Numbered from the stretch's first letter, positions 34,480-49,618 are shown. The stretch: 64,000 nucleotides of DNA from Azospirillum lipoferum 4B (GCF_000283655.1 NC_016585.1:589501-653500); one strand, 5' to 3'. Program-made: numbers and translations. Notes: generated from the sequence alone by a model not told the origin.

Positions 34480-34905
34480 ATGAAGAGCCTGATGATCGGT
34501 GCCGCCACTGCCCTGGCCCTGATGGCCGCCCCGGCCTTCGCCGCCGACAGCGGTTCGATTTCCGGCAGCCCGGCCGCCAACAGCGCCGGTTCGACCACCA
34601 ACTCCAACCAGACCAACCCGCCCTGCACAGACAACAACCAACTGGGCTGCGGCAGCATGGGCGGCGTGGACAGCAACAGCTCCGGCACCAGCGGCTCCAG
34701 CGGGTCGACGACGGGCAGCGGTTCGATGGACAGCGGTTCGATGACCGGCTCCGGCTCCTCCAGCTCGACCAACGGCACGGGCGGCAACAGCATGGGCAAC
34801 AGCGGCTCGATGGGCACCGGCTCCGACGGTCCGGTCGGCACGCAGCAGCCGTCCGGTTCGATGGGTGGGTCTTCGTCATCGGGTACCGGCAGCACGACCC
34901 GCTGA
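34480..34905 (+). CDS. Small exported Ser/Gly/Asn-rich protein
   Basis: 141 residues. A clear Sec signal peptide (MKSLMIGAATALALMAAPAFA) is cleaved after residue 21. The mature part is almost entirely Ser, Gly, Thr, Asn and Met with repeated GSMxSGS units and two cysteines (~49 and 57), so it should be disordered in the periplasm or outside the cell. AAAGGA lies six bases before the ATG, and its own strong terminator follows. I do not recognise a family. A role in the envelope or matrix is only a guess. Confidence 0.75.
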   Translation: MKSLMIGAATALALMAAPAFAADSGSISGSPAANSAGSTTNSNQTNPPCTDNNQLGCGSMGGVDSNSSGTSGSSGSTTGSGSMDSGSMTGSGSSSSTNGTGGNSMGNSGSMGTGSDGPVGTQQPSGSMGGSSSSGTGSTTR

Positions 34906-34926
34906 TAAGTACCGCCTGACAGACAG

Positions 34927-34962
34927 GAAGGGCGCGCGATCACTCGCGCGCCCTTCTGTTTT
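34927..34962 (+). terminator. Rho-independent terminator after the exported Ser/Gly-rich protein
   Basis: GAAGGGCGCGCGA pairs with TCGCGCGCCCTTC (13 bp) around a four-base loop, followed by TGTTTT. Confidence 0.9.
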
Positions 34963-34995
34963 GCCCCGGATGTAGAGGATGGAGAATTCCTTCGC

Positions 34996-35082
34996 CCGTC
35001 ATTCCCGCGAAGGCGGGAATCCATCCGTTTCATTCGCTTGATTGCGGAGTTTCCTGGATTCCCGCCTTCGCGGGAATGACGG
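34996..35082. repeat. Perfect 28-bp inverted repeat with 31-bp spacer
   Basis: The left arm (34996-35023) begins CCGTCATTCCCGCG and the right arm (35055-35082) is its exact reverse complement. Each arm also contains the smaller palindrome ATTCCCGC-GAAG-GCGGGAAT. ATTCCCGCgaagGCGGGAAT elements are common dispersed intergenic repeats in proteobacteria. Here a pair in opposite orientation could form a long hairpin at the end of treY. Confidence 0.8.
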
Positions 35083-35109
35083 CCGAGGTGAGTACCCGAA
35101 AGGGAGGAT

Positions 35110-37890
35110 TCACCCCTCGCGCGACAGCAACGCCACCGGCAGGTCGGCGAACAGCGTCGCGATGGAAACCGCGTCGCCGCCCTCAACCTCCGCACCGGTC
35201 AGGCGATTGCGCCAGCGGGCGCCGCGCGGCAGCGGGATGGCGGTGTTGCCCCAGTCGGGGCTTTCGCCCAACTGACCGACCAGCCTGGGCACCGCCACCA
35301 CCACCGTGTCGTCGCCGGCGCGGCGGGCATAGGCGACCACATGGTCGGCCCGGTCGCCGGTGGCGTCCAGCGGCAGATACTCGCCGGCGCTGAAGACCTC
35401 CGGCTTCTCCGCCCGCACCGCCAGGGCCTGCCGGGTCACCGCCAGCTTCACCGCGCCGTCGGTCCAGCGCTCCAACAGGCCGGCGACGACGCCGCGCTCC
35501 ACCACGCCCTCGACCTCGTCCAGCAGCTTGCGGCGGGCGTCATAATCCACCGGCAGCCGGTTGTCCGGATCGACAAGGCTGAGATTCCACAGCTCGCAGC
35601 CCTGATAGATATCGGGCACGCCGGGGCTGGTCAGCTTCAGCAGGGTTTGGGACAGCCCATTGACCATACCGATCCGCGCCAGCGCCGCCTGGAAGGGCAG
35701 GAATGCCTCCAGGAAGGCGTTCCGGCGGGTCACGTCCAGCGCGTCGTGGATGAAGCTGATGACCGCTCCCTCATAGGCCTCGTTGGGTGCCGCCCAGGTC
35801 GAATGCAGCTTGGCCTCGCGCATCGACTTGGTCATGGCGCCGACGATGCGCTCCGCGAAGGCGGTCATCGCCGACTGTTCGATCTGCTCGACCGAGGCAC
35901 CGGTCAGCTCCGCCGGCCATGCGCCCAGCAGCAGCTGGTAGAACAGGTACTCGTCATTGCGGTCGGGCGGGGCGGTGCCCTCCACGTCGCCGCGGCGGGC
36001 ACGCAGCAGGCGGCTCCAGGTCTGGACCTGCCGCTCCCACTCCTCCGGCATCTCCGACAGGGCGTAGAGGCGGGCGCGGGTGTCCTCGCCACGCTTGGTG
36101 TCGTGGGTGGTGCTGGCCAGCATGTTGCCCGGCCAGTTGCGGGCGCGGTCCTGGTTGGCGCGGTGGAAGGCGGATACGCTGACGCCGAAATGGTCGGGAT
36201 GGCCTCCGACCTCGTTCAGCGCCGCCAACCGGTTGTAGCGGTAGAAGGCGGTGTCCTCCAGCCCCTTGGCCATCACGGGGCCGCTATACTGCTGGAACCG
36301 CATGGCGAAGCGGGTGACCTGCCGGTGGCTGTAGCCGCTCTTGGGTGCGGCCACCAGATCGGTGGTCAGCAGCCGCTGCAGGAAATCATAGACCGAGCCG
36401 TCCGGCCCCTGTTCCGCCCGCCGCGCCTGCGAGATCGCCCAGTCGATGTCGCGGCGGTCGAGATCGCTCGGCACGCCGCCGTCGACATAGGTGCGGTAAA
36501 CGGGGAAGCGGGCGATGGTCTCCTTCAACGCCTGATGCAGGATGTTGGCGGTGAAGTCGGCGGTGGCGGGGTTGGAACGGGCGATGCGCGCCGCCTTGCG
36601 CGACAGCACGTTCAACTCGCTCGCCATCTCGCTTTCCATGATACGGATCTTGCACTGCCGCACCACCTCCTCGAAATCGTCGCGCCGGCCGATAAAGTCG
36701 GCATAGAGGCGGGTAAAGGCCTCCTCCGCCTTGGGATCGACAAACAGGCCGCCCATCAGGTTGGCATATTCGTAGCCGGTGGTGCCGTCTATCGGCCAAT
36801 CCTCGCGCAGCCGCTCATGCCGGGCGAGGATCTTCTCCACCACCAGATAGAAGGGCTTGGAGGCGGCAGCGACCAGCCGCTCGCAATAGCCCCTGGGGTC
36901 GATCAGCCCGTCGATGTGGTCGATGCGGATGCCGTCGAGCGTGCCGTCCTCCACCATCCCCAGCACCATGCGGTGGGCGACGTCGAACAGCTCCGGCTCG
37001 TCCATGCGCAGGCCGGCCAACTCGTTGATGTTGAAGAAGCGGCGGTAGTTGATGTCGTCGGCCGCCACCTTGAAATAGGCGACGCGCCAGTTCTGGCCGG
37101 CGATCAGCGCGTGCAGATGGCCCCAGCTGTCGATCTCCCCCTGATAGCCGCGGAAGACGGACAGCCGCTGGTTGATCGCGTCGGCCACGTCCGGCCGGGT
37201 CGCGACCAGTGTCGCCAGTTCCGCCTTCTGAACGCCGGCCCGTGCGATCTGATGGGGCCGGGCATAGGCGAGATGGGCGAAGGCATCGCCGATCCGCTCC
37301 AGATCCGGGTGGTCGGTGCCGAGGATGGTGCCGTAATCCTGCGGCCGCACCGGCAGCTTGTGGCTGCCATAGGCCCACACCGCGAAGCTGCCGGTCTCAC
37401 TGTCGAAGCGCAGCTCCAGCCCGCCTGACACCAGCACCGCGCCATACTGGTCGCCCAGGAAGGGTACAAGAAGCTTGCCCTGGAGATAGCGGTAATCGGA
37501 TTCCCATTCGATGTCGAAATACCCGGCATACGGGCTTTCCGGCCCCCACTCCAGCACGTTCAACCACCATTCGTTGTCGGACCCGCCGACACCCATGTGG
37601 TTGGGCACGAAGTCCAGGATCTGGCCGAGCTTGTTGCGCTTCAGCGCTTCCACCAGAGCGCGGAAGTCGTTCTGGTCGCCGACCTCCGGGTTCAGCTCGT
37701 TGTGGTTGACGATGTCATAGCCGTGGGTGCTGCCCGGCCGCGCCTTCATGTAGGGGGAGGCGTAAAGATGGCTGACACCCAGCCGGGCGATATAGTCGGC
37801 GATGGCGGTGGTCCGGCCGAAGCCGAATTCGCCATTCAGTTGGACCCGGTACGTCGCACGAGGGATCGGCTTGCCGGCGGCGGGGGCCAT
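35110..37890 (-). CDS. treY: Maltooligosyltrehalose synthase TreY
   Basis: 926 residues, cytoplasmic, GH13. ATYRVQLNGEFGFGRTTAIADYIARLGVSHLYASPY at the N-terminus, ILDFVPNHMGVGG, GIRIDHIDGLIDPRGYC (nucleophile Asp) and VVEKILARHERL (acid/base Glu) identify TreY. It isomerises the reducing-end glucose of maltodextrin to an alpha,alpha-1,1 linkage. TreZ, fused in the neighbouring gene, then releases trehalose. The start at 37890 is preferred because GAGGAG lies about nine bases upstream; an ATG at 37923 is only a few bases after the previous stop. It is co-directional with the fusion gene and very probably in one operon. Confidence 0.93.
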   Translation of the reverse strand: MAPAAGKPIPRATYRVQLNGEFGFGRTTAIADYIARLGVSHLYASPYMKARPGSTHGYDIVNHNELNPEVGDQNDFRALVEALKRNKLGQILDFVPNHMGVGGSDNEWWLNVLEWGPESPYAGYFDIEWESDYRYLQGKLLVPFLGDQYGAVLVSGGLELRFDSETGSFAVWAYGSHKLPVRPQDYGTILGTDHPDLERIGDAFAHLAYARPHQIARAGVQKAELATLVATRPDVADAINQRLSVFRGYQGEIDSWGHLHALIAGQNWRVAYFKVAADDINYRRFFNINELAGLRMDEPELFDVAHRMVLGMVEDGTLDGIRIDHIDGLIDPRGYCERLVAAASKPFYLVVEKILARHERLREDWPIDGTTGYEYANLMGGLFVDPKAEEAFTRLYADFIGRRDDFEEVVRQCKIRIMESEMASELNVLSRKAARIARSNPATADFTANILHQALKETIARFPVYRTYVDGGVPSDLDRRDIDWAISQARRAEQGPDGSVYDFLQRLLTTDLVAAPKSGYSHRQVTRFAMRFQQYSGPVMAKGLEDTAFYRYNRLAALNEVGGHPDHFGVSVSAFHRANQDRARNWPGNMLASTTHDTKRGEDTRARLYALSEMPEEWERQVQTWSRLLRARRGDVEGTAPPDRNDEYLFYQLLLGAWPAELTGASVEQIEQSAMTAFAERIVGAMTKSMREAKLHSTWAAPNEAYEGAVISFIHDALDVTRRNAFLEAFLPFQAALARIGMVNGLSQTLLKLTSPGVPDIYQGCELWNLSLVDPDNRLPVDYDARRKLLDEVEGVVERGVVAGLLERWTDGAVKLAVTRQALAVRAEKPEVFSAGEYLPLDATGDRADHVVAYARRAGDDTVVVAVPRLVGQLGESPDWGNTAIPLPRGARWRNRLTGAEVEGGDAVSIATLFADLPVALLSREG

Positions 37891-37927
37891 GGGTGTGTGC
37901 TCCTCGATCTGGGAAAGGGGCATGGGA

Positions 37928-43534
<5,607 letters not shown>

Positions 43535-43667
43535 GAGGGCTCCTCCCCTGTTGAGCGCTGGGTGGCACGTCGCTCAAACAGAATGGAGGGGCAGCACCGG
43601 GGGACGGAGTTCCCGCACCCGTGAAGCCGCTTCCACGAACGACCGCGCCCTTCTCCCGAAAGAGTGG

Positions 43668-43976
43668 TCAGACAGTCCGCGGGTGGTGCGGCAGATGGGC
43701 GAGGCGGCCGATCCGCTCGGCCACTTGCAGGGCCTCGACGACATCGTCGAGCCGCCCGTCGCGCATCAGGTTGTGCGCGTGGGTGTTGAGCGCGGCGACG
43801 ACGGCCCGTTCATCGGACACCCCGCGGGCCGGTTGCCCATCCGGATCGAGCACGGTGGCGCCCAGCGCCGCCATGGCCTCCGCGGTCAGGTTCACGGCCT
43901 CGGACAAGGCCTCTTCGTCGTCATCCGCAGCGGTCAGGATCGGTTCCAGAAGCTCCGCAAGGAGACGGGGGGTCAT
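43668..43976 (-). CDS. Small acidic helical protein of unknown function
   Basis: 102 residues, mainly helical (PRLLAELLEPILTAADDDEEALSEAVNLTAEAMAALGATVLDPDGQ, then NTHAHNLMRDGRLDDVVEALQVAERIGRLAHL). No known domain recognised. GAGGA eight bases before the ATG at 43976 fixes this start within a longer open frame. It lies upstream of and co-directional with the trehalose fusion gene, 133 bases away. Whether they share a transcript is not shown. Confidence 0.6.
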   Translation of the reverse strand: MTPRLLAELLEPILTAADDDEEALSEAVNLTAEAMAALGATVLDPDGQPARGVSDERAVVAALNTHAHNLMRDGRLDDVVEALQVAERIGRLAHLPHHPRTV

Positions 43977-44335
43977 GGTGCTAATCCTCGGTGACATTCT
44001 CAGGCCGTCCCCTTCGACGTCGATGCTGCACGGTCTTTCGATACAACAGCCGGAACGGAGGAAAGGTCCGTCCGGCCGTGTTGCCCGCGAGCCCGATTCC
44101 CGGACCATGGAAAGAACTGCAGGACAGGAGACGCCACATGGGAAGCGAGTGCACGACCGGCAAGCGGAATGGAATGTCAACTGGACGGATGGGGGAGGTA
44201 CGAAGCGGCGATTCACCGCGGGCACATGACAGGTTGTAGAGCTTTTCCGGAAAGTCCGGAATAATACGATCGCACTCGCACAGCGCAGCAGATCGCGCGA
44301 GGAGAGTCGGCCGACAATCCAGGATTACGACGCCA
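43977..44335. other. Intergenic region without a supportable gene
   Basis: 359 bases of mixed composition. The right end holds a palindrome at 44245-44261. Short open frames exist (for example a 33-codon ATG frame behind a GGAG near 44138), but none shows family features or codon bias strong enough to call. Confidence 0.5.
44245..44261. promoter_or_regulatory. Perfect 7-bp palindrome next to a -10-like TAATAC
   Basis: TTCCGGA-AAG-TCCGGAA is a perfect inverted repeat, directly followed by TAATAC (44262-44267). It lies between the divergent small-protein genes at 43668 and 44336 and may be an operator over a promoter for the latter. Confidence 0.4.
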
Positions 44336-44686
44336 ATGGCCCTTCCGAACAGAGCATCCGACAAGGACGACCGGCAGTCGATCATACGGGACGGCGAGCG
44401 CACGCCCGTTGACGGAAGCGGTGGCGGGGGCCATCCTCTTGGTATGGACGAACTCACCCGACGCGTCGACCGTCTGGAAACCATCCTGGATCAGATGGCG
44501 CCGACGCTTGCACGGATCGACGAGCGGCTGAAATCCTTGGCGACCAAGGAAGATGTCGCCAAAGTGGGAGAGCGTGTCGCCAAGGTTGAGGGCGCTGTCG
44601 AGAAGCTCCCGACCACGCTTCATCTGCTGGGCTTCATCGTCAGCGTGCTTGCGCTCGCGGGTATCGCAAAATTCCTGCATCTCTGA
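44336..44686 (+). CDS. Small coiled-coil protein with C-terminal membrane helix
   Basis: 116 residues. A charged start is followed by heptad-like coiled coil (DELTRRVDRLETILDQMAPTLARIDERLKSLATKEDVAKVGERVAKVEGAVEKLP, residues ~38-93) and a single hydrophobic C-terminal helix (LHLLGFIVSVLALAGIAKFL). Such tail-anchored coiled-coil proteins are common in proteobacteria and phages and have no assigned role. An in-frame ATG at 44444 begins exactly at the coiled coil and is an alternative start. It converges on dctD. Confidence 0.6.
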   Translation: MALPNRASDKDDRQSIIRDGERTPVDGSGGGGHPLGMDELTRRVDRLETILDQMAPTLARIDERLKSLATKEDVAKVGERVAKVEGAVEKLPTTLHLLGFIVSVLALAGIAKFLHL

Positions 44687-44711
44687 CAGAATCCCCACCC
44701 AGCGCAGCGCT

Positions 44712-46097
44712 TCACTCGATGAAATCCTCCCGGCTCAGGCCGTAGCGCTTCAGCTTGTCGTAGAAGGTCTTGCGCGGGATGTTCAGCGCCTCGATGGCCG
44801 CCTTGACGCTGCCGCGCTGCCGGGCCAGTTCCGATTGAATCAGGCCTTTTTCGAACAGATCCACCTGTTCGGCCAGCGACAGCGTGGACGGTGCGGCCGC
44901 CGCCACAGGCGCCACCTCCTCCAGCCCCAGCACGAAGCGGTCGGCGGCATTGCGCAATTCGCGGACGTTGCCCGGCCAGTCCTGGCCCATCAACCGCTGC
45001 AACTGCTCGCGGGTCGGCACGCGCGGCTCGCGGTTGTAGCGTGTGGCGGCCTGGACGACGAAATGCTGGAACAGCAATGGGATGTCGTCGCGCCGTTCCC
45101 GCAGCGGCGGGATGGTCAGCACCACCACGTTCAGCCGGTAATAGAGGTCGGCACGGAAGGTCCCGGCATCCGCCGCCTGCCGCAGATCCGCCTTGGTGGC
45201 GGCGACCACCCGCAGGTCGACCGGCACCTGCTCGTTCGATCCCAGCGGCTCGACCACCCGTTCCTGGATCACCCGCAGCAGCTTGACCTGCAGCGACAGC
45301 GGCATGCTTTCGATCTCGTCCAGGAACAGGGTGCCGCCGCTGGCATGCTCGATCCGGCCGACGCGGCGCTTGGCGGCGCCGGTGAAGGCGCCGGCCTCGT
45401 GCCCGAACAGCTCGCTTTCGAAGATCGATTCCGGCATGGCGCCGCAGTTCAGCGCGACGAAGGGGCTCTTGCGTCGTCCGCTCGCCTCGTGAAGCGCACG
45501 GGCCACCATCTCCTTGCCGGTGCCGGTCTCGCCGAACACCAGAACATCGGCATCGGTGTCGGCGACCGCGGCGATGGTGGTGCGCAGCCGCTCGATGCCG
45601 GGGGTGCGGCCGACGATGGTCCCGGCGGGATCGGCGCCGCCGGCGATCTGCGCCCGCAGCCGGCGGTTCTCCATCACCAGCCGGCGCTTTTCCACCGCGC
45701 GGCGGGCGATCTCGGTCAGGCGGTCGGACGGGAAGGGTTTCTCCAGGAAATCATAGGCGCCGTTGCGCATCGCCTCGACCGCCATCGGCACATCGCCATG
45801 ACCGGTGATCAGGATGACCGGCAGATCGGGATCGATCTCCCGCACCCGCGCCAGCAACGCCAGCCCGTCCATCTGCGGCATCCGCACATCGGTGACGAGG
45901 CAGCCCGGCCAGTCGCGGCCGAGATGACGCAAGGCCCGCTCCGCCCCGTCGCAGGCCGTCACCTCGAACCCGGCCAGCTCCAACGCCTGCTGTCCGGCCA
46001 GCCTCACCGCGCGCTCGTCGTCGACGAACAGGACGCTGCCGGCATTGTCCGGGGCGGCGTTGTCCGGGGCGGTGTTTTCCGAAAGGGTTCCGGTCAT
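44712..46097 (-). CDS. dctD: Sigma-54-dependent response regulator DctD
   Basis: 461 residues. The receiver domain (20-135) has D70 in LVTDVRMPQMDG. The AAA+ domain has Walker A FGETGTGKE and the sigma-54 contact loop EAGAFTGAAKRRVGRIEHA. A Fis-type helix-turn-helix ends the protein (GSVKAAIEALNIPRKTFYDKLKRYGL). When phosphorylated by DctB it should activate sigma-54 RNA polymerase at dctA, whose promoter and paired palindromes lie in this window. The gene overlaps dctB by four bases, in the usual dctBD order. Confidence 0.93.
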   Translation of the reverse strand: MTGTLSENTAPDNAAPDNAGSVLFVDDERAVRLAGQQALELAGFEVTACDGAERALRHLGRDWPGCLVTDVRMPQMDGLALLARVREIDPDLPVILITGHGDVPMAVEAMRNGAYDFLEKPFPSDRLTEIARRAVEKRRLVMENRRLRAQIAGGADPAGTIVGRTPGIERLRTTIAAVADTDADVLVFGETGTGKEMVARALHEASGRRKSPFVALNCGAMPESIFESELFGHEAGAFTGAAKRRVGRIEHASGGTLFLDEIESMPLSLQVKLLRVIQERVVEPLGSNEQVPVDLRVVAATKADLRQAADAGTFRADLYYRLNVVVLTIPPLRERRDDIPLLFQHFVVQAATRYNREPRVPTREQLQRLMGQDWPGNVRELRNAADRFVLGLEEVAPVAAAAPSTLSLAEQVDLFEKGLIQSELARQRGSVKAAIEALNIPRKTFYDKLKRYGLSREDFIE

Positions 46098-47938
46098 GCA
46101 GGTGTTTCCGTGGTCTTGAGCCTCAGGGTGAAGACGGCTCCCTGTCCGGGCTTGCCGTTGCGGTTGGCGGCGGTCAGGCTGCCGCCGAAATCCTCGACGA
46201 TGCCGTGGCTGATCGACAGGCCGAGCCCCAGCCCCTCGCCGGCCTCCTTGGTGGTGAAGAAGGGGACGAACAGCCGCGGCAAATCCGCCTCGGCGATGCC
46301 GCTGCCGGTGTCGGCGACGCTCAGCAGCGCTTCCCCCTCCGCCGTGACCAGCCCGATGCGCAGGCGGCGCACGGGACAGCCGCGCATGGCGTCGGCCGCG
46401 TTGCCGATCAGGTTGACCAGCACCTGTTGCAGCCGCACATCCTCGCCCACCACCCGCACCGGCCGGTCGGGCAGATCGACCTCGACCGTGATGTCCTCCC
46501 GCCGCAGCTTGGATTCCAGAAGCGCCAGGGCCTGCCCGACCGCGGCATGGACCGACACCGGACCCAGCGTGCCGGAGGCGCGGCGGGCGAAGCCCTTCAA
46601 CTGGCGGGTGATGGCCGCCATGCGGTCGGTCAGCTCCGCGATCTCCGCCAGATTGCCGCGCACCGCGTCCATCCGCCCGCGCTCCAGCAGGACCACCGCA
46701 TTGTCGGCGAAGCTGCGCATGGCGGCCAGCGGCTGGTTGATCTCATGCGCGATGCCCGCCGACATCTGGCCCAGCGCCGCCAGCTTCGCCGCCTGGGTCA
46801 ATTCGTTCTCCGCCGCGCGCAGATCGGCGGTGGCGGCGGCGACCCGGCGTTCCAGTTCCGCCCGCGATTCCTCCTGCAGGGCGATGCGCTCCACCAGCGC
46901 GACCCGGCGCAGGGCCACGGCATAGGCGGTGAGCGCGGCCATCGCCACCACCGCGGCGGCGAGCAGCCCGGCGACCCAGGCGCGGGCTGTCACCGGATCC
47001 AGGCTGGTCAGGCTGTGCAGGGTCCAATCGCCGCCGGGCATCGCCACCGACGACAGCAGATAGTGGCGAAGCCCGCCCTTCTCCTCCAGTGCGATGCGGT
47101 CGGACGCACCGCCGAAGATCCAGGGCAGCACGTCCAGCCCCTCGCTGGTGCCCTGCGGGACGATGGGCAGGCTGATCGGCAGCCGGCGGGGCAGGGCGCG
47201 ATAGCGCCAGGACGGCGTGTTGGTGATGAAGACCACCCCGTCGCGGTCGGTCACCAGCAGCTTCTCCTGCCCCGGCGCCCAGGCCCGTTCCAACCGGTCG
47301 AAGCCCAGCTTCAGCACCACCGCGCCCACTGTGCGGTTTTCCGCCACCACCCGGTTGGCGGTGTAATAGCCCGGCACCAGCGAGGTGGTGCCCCGCGCGA
47401 AATGGTGCCCCTCCCCCTGGTCGATGGCCATGCGGAAATAGGGCCGATAGGAGAAATTCTCGCCCACGAAACTGGCGGCGTCGTTCCAGTTGCTGGCCGC
47501 CACCGTCGTGCCCCTGGCGTCCATCACATAGAGCGCCAGCGCGTCCAGCGCCCGCGCGATGTCCTCCAGCTTGCGGTTCAGCCGGTCCATCGCCGCCGGC
47601 GACGGATGGGCCAGCAGGGCGCGGACCTCCGCATCCTGGGCCAGGGCCAGGGGCACGGCGGCATGCCGCTCCAGCTCCGCCCGCAGATTGGCGTTGTAGA
47701 GCGCCAGCTGCGCCCGCGCGCTGTCCCGCAGTTCGCCTTGAGCGTGCGACGACGCCCAGCCGGCCGCCAGCGCCGCCGCGACCGGAACGCCCAGCAGAAG
47801 CGCCGCCATCAGCAGCCGGCGCGGCCGCTCCAGCGCACGGGCCACCATCTGCGCCGCGCGGGACGGCGGGGCAGGTGCCGGTGGCGCGGCGGAATGGACG
47901 GTCGAATCTGTCGCGGGGTCGGTCGGGTGGCTAAGCAA
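46094..47938 (-). CDS. dctB: C4-dicarboxylate sensor histidine kinase DctB
   Basis: 614 residues. Membrane helix 1 is at ~42-62. A periplasmic double-Cache-type sensor domain (with NWNDAASFVGENFSYRPYFRMAIDQGEGHHFARGTTSLVPGYYTANRV, typical of DctB) precedes membrane helix 2. A coiled linker leads to HisKA (QMSAGIAHEINQPLAAMRSFADN) and the ATPase domain (NLIGNAADAM, DTGSGIAEADL, GLGLSISHGIV). It senses succinate, malate or fumarate outside and phosphorylates DctD. It is divergent from dctA. Confidence 0.93.
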   Translation of the reverse strand: MLSHPTDPATDSTVHSAAPPAPAPPSRAAQMVARALERPRRLLMAALLLGVPVAAALAAGWASSHAQGELRDSARAQLALYNANLRAELERHAAVPLALAQDAEVRALLAHPSPAAMDRLNRKLEDIARALDALALYVMDARGTTVAASNWNDAASFVGENFSYRPYFRMAIDQGEGHHFARGTTSLVPGYYTANRVVAENRTVGAVVLKLGFDRLERAWAPGQEKLLVTDRDGVVFITNTPSWRYRALPRRLPISLPIVPQGTSEGLDVLPWIFGGASDRIALEEKGGLRHYLLSSVAMPGGDWTLHSLTSLDPVTARAWVAGLLAAAVVAMAALTAYAVALRRVALVERIALQEESRAELERRVAAATADLRAAENELTQAAKLAALGQMSAGIAHEINQPLAAMRSFADNAVVLLERGRMDAVRGNLAEIAELTDRMAAITRQLKGFARRASGTLGPVSVHAAVGQALALLESKLRREDITVEVDLPDRPVRVVGEDVRLQQVLVNLIGNAADAMRGCPVRRLRIGLVTAEGEALLSVADTGSGIAEADLPRLFVPFFTTKEAGEGLGLGLSISHGIVEDFGGSLTAANRNGKPGQGAVFTLRLKTTETPA

Positions 47939-47990
47939 CGGCGTCTTTCGTCATGCTGCGCCGCAACAAAGATGCCGCAGCGCTGTGAAG

Positions 47991-48008
47991 TGTGCGGATT
48001 TTCGCACA
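47991..48008. promoter_or_regulatory. DctD-binding palindrome 1 (distal)
   Basis: TGTGCG-GATTTT-CGCACA is a perfect inverted repeat centred about 110 bases before the predicted dctA transcription start, where sigma-54 activators usually bind. DctD is the obvious candidate protein. Confidence 0.65.
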
Positions 48009-48025
48009 TCAGGAAGCCCCCTGTC

Positions 48026-48041
48026 GTGCGGATTCTCGCCC
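48026..48041. promoter_or_regulatory. DctD-binding palindrome 2 (proximal, imperfect)
   Basis: GTGCG-GATTCT-CGCCC repeats the left half and spacer of site 1 with a weaker right half. Centre-to-centre distance from site 1 is about 34 bases, close to three helical turns, so two DctD dimers would lie on one face of the DNA. Confidence 0.6.
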
Positions 48042-48083
48042 TCCGTCATTCGCCAAATGCTTGATGTTGCTGGAATCAGCAAT

Positions 48084-48099
48084 TGGCCCACCGCTTGCT
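48084..48099 (+). promoter_or_regulatory. Sigma-54 promoter of dctA
   Basis: TGGCCCACCGCTTGCT has the -24 GG and -12 GC at exact sigma-54 spacing (TGGCACGNNNNTTGCW). The predicted start point is near 48110, giving a leader of about 98 bases. DctD-dependent sigma-54 control of dctA is established in rhizobia. Confidence 0.78.
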
Positions 48100-48207
48100 T
48101 TCACTGGCAATCAGTTGGGGGCCGCCCGCCCAGCCGGCGCCAATGCCGGACGAAAGAACGGGCGCCCCGCCAGGAACGCCACCCAAGAACGCCTTGAGGA
48201 GAGCAGC

Positions 48208-49524
48208 ATGAGCGCAGACGCCATCGACGCGCGCCGGGATGGGGCGAAGAAGCCCTTCTACACCAACCTGACCTTCCAGGTTCTGAGCGCCATCACCATC
48301 GGCATCCTGCTGGGCCATTTCTATCCGTCCGTCGCGGTGCAGATGAAACCGCTGGGCGACCTGTTCATCAAGATGGTCAAGATGGTGATCGGCCCCATCG
48401 TCTTCCTGACGGTGGTGACCGGCATCTCCTCGATCGGCAACCTGAAGAAGGTCGGCAAGGTCGGCGGCAAGGCGCTGCTGTATTTCGAGGTTGTGACCAC
48501 CTTCGCGCTCGGCATCGGCCTGCTGGTCGTCAATCTCGTGCGTCCGGGCGCCGGCATGAACATCCATCCCGGCCAGCTGCAGGCCGACTCGGTGCAGAAA
48601 TACGCCACCACCGCCAAGGAACACGGCTTCATCGACTTCGTCGTCGGCATCGTGCCGGACAACGTCGTCGGCGCCTTCGTCCAGGGCGACATGCTGCAGA
48701 TCCTGTTCTTCGCCGTGGTGTTCGGCGTCGCGCTGTCGGCCATGGGCCAGAAGGGCAAGGTGGTCGAGGACATCTTCGACAAGATCGGCCATGCCCTGTT
48801 CGGCGTGATCGGCATCCTGATGCGCGTCGCCCCGGTCGGCGCCTTCGGCGCCATGTCCTTCACCATCGGCAAGTACGGCATCTCCTCGCTGACCGCTCTC
48901 GGCCAGCTGATGGCGTCGGTCTACATCACGATGGCGATCTTCGTCTTCGTCGTGCTGGGCGGCATCGCCAAGGCCTATGGCTTCAGCATCTGGAGCTTCA
49001 TCCGCTACATCCGCCAGGAACTGCTGATCGTGCTCGGCACCTCCTCCTCGGAGTCCGTGCTGCCGCGCATGATGGAGAAGATGCAGAAGTTCGGCTGCTC
49101 CAAGCATGTCGTCGGCCTCGTCATCCCCACCGGCTACTCCTTCAACCTCGACGGCACCTCCATCTACCTGTCGATGGCCGCGATCTTCATCGCCCAGGCC
49201 TTCAACGTCGACCTGACGATCTGGCAGCAGCTCTACATCCTGGTCATCCTGATGCTGACCTCCAAGGGTGCGGCGGCGGTGACCGGCGGCGGCTTCGTGA
49301 CGCTGGCCGCCACCCTGTCGGCCACCGGCGTGCTGCCGATCGAAGGCCTGGCCCTGCTGCTGGGCGTCGACCGCTTCATGTCGGAAGCCCGCGCCCTGAC
49401 CAACCTGATCGGCAACGGCGTCGCCACCGTCGTCGTCGCCAAGATGGAAGGCGAGTTCGACGAGAGCAAGGCGGTCACAGAGTACCAGCAGCACTTCAAG
49501 GAGCCGGCGCTGGCCCGCATCTGA
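48208..49524 (+). CDS. dctA: C4-dicarboxylate:cation symporter DctA
   Basis: 438 residues, DAACS family, about eight membrane helices plus re-entrant hairpins. Signatures: [13 protein letters not shown], the serine-rich hairpin [37 protein letters not shown] and [22 protein letters not shown]. It imports succinate, fumarate and malate with cations across the inner membrane. GAGGAG lies about six bases before the ATG at 48208. Sigma-54 promoter and tandem DctD sites lie upstream, and dctBD is divergent, so the regulatory circuit is complete in this window. Confidence 0.95.
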   Translation: MSADAIDARRDGAKKPFYTNLTFQVLSAITIGILLGHFYPSVAVQMKPLGDLFIKMVKMVIGPIVFLTVVTGISSIGNLKKVGKVGGKALLYFEVVTTFALGIGLLVVNLVRPGAGMNIHPGQLQADSVQKYATTAKEHGFIDFVVGIVPDNVVGAFVQGDMLQILFFAVVFGVALSAMGQKGKVVEDIFDKIGHALFGVIGILMRVAPVGAFGAMSFTIGKYGISSLTALGQLMASVYITMAIFVFVVLGGIAKAYGFSIWSFIRYIRQELLIVLGTSSSESVLPRMMEKMQKFGCSKHVVGLVIPTGYSFNLDGTSIYLSMAAIFIAQAFNVDLTIWQQLYILVILMLTSKGAAAVTGGGFVTLAATLSATGVLPIEGLALLLGVDRFMSEARALTNLIGNGVATVVVAKMEGEFDESKAVTEYQQHFKEPALARI

Positions 49525-49618
49525 CGACAGGCAAATGACAGGAAAGCAGGACCGGCCGCCGGATTTGGAAAATCCAAAGATGATCCATCCGGCCCGTCCG
49601 CGGATCCTGTAAGCTAAG

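Noticed and set aside
43991-44239. 82-codon plus-strand frame in the 43977-44335 gap
   Set aside because: It has a fair GGAG before an internal ATG, but no family pattern and no codon bias distinct from background.
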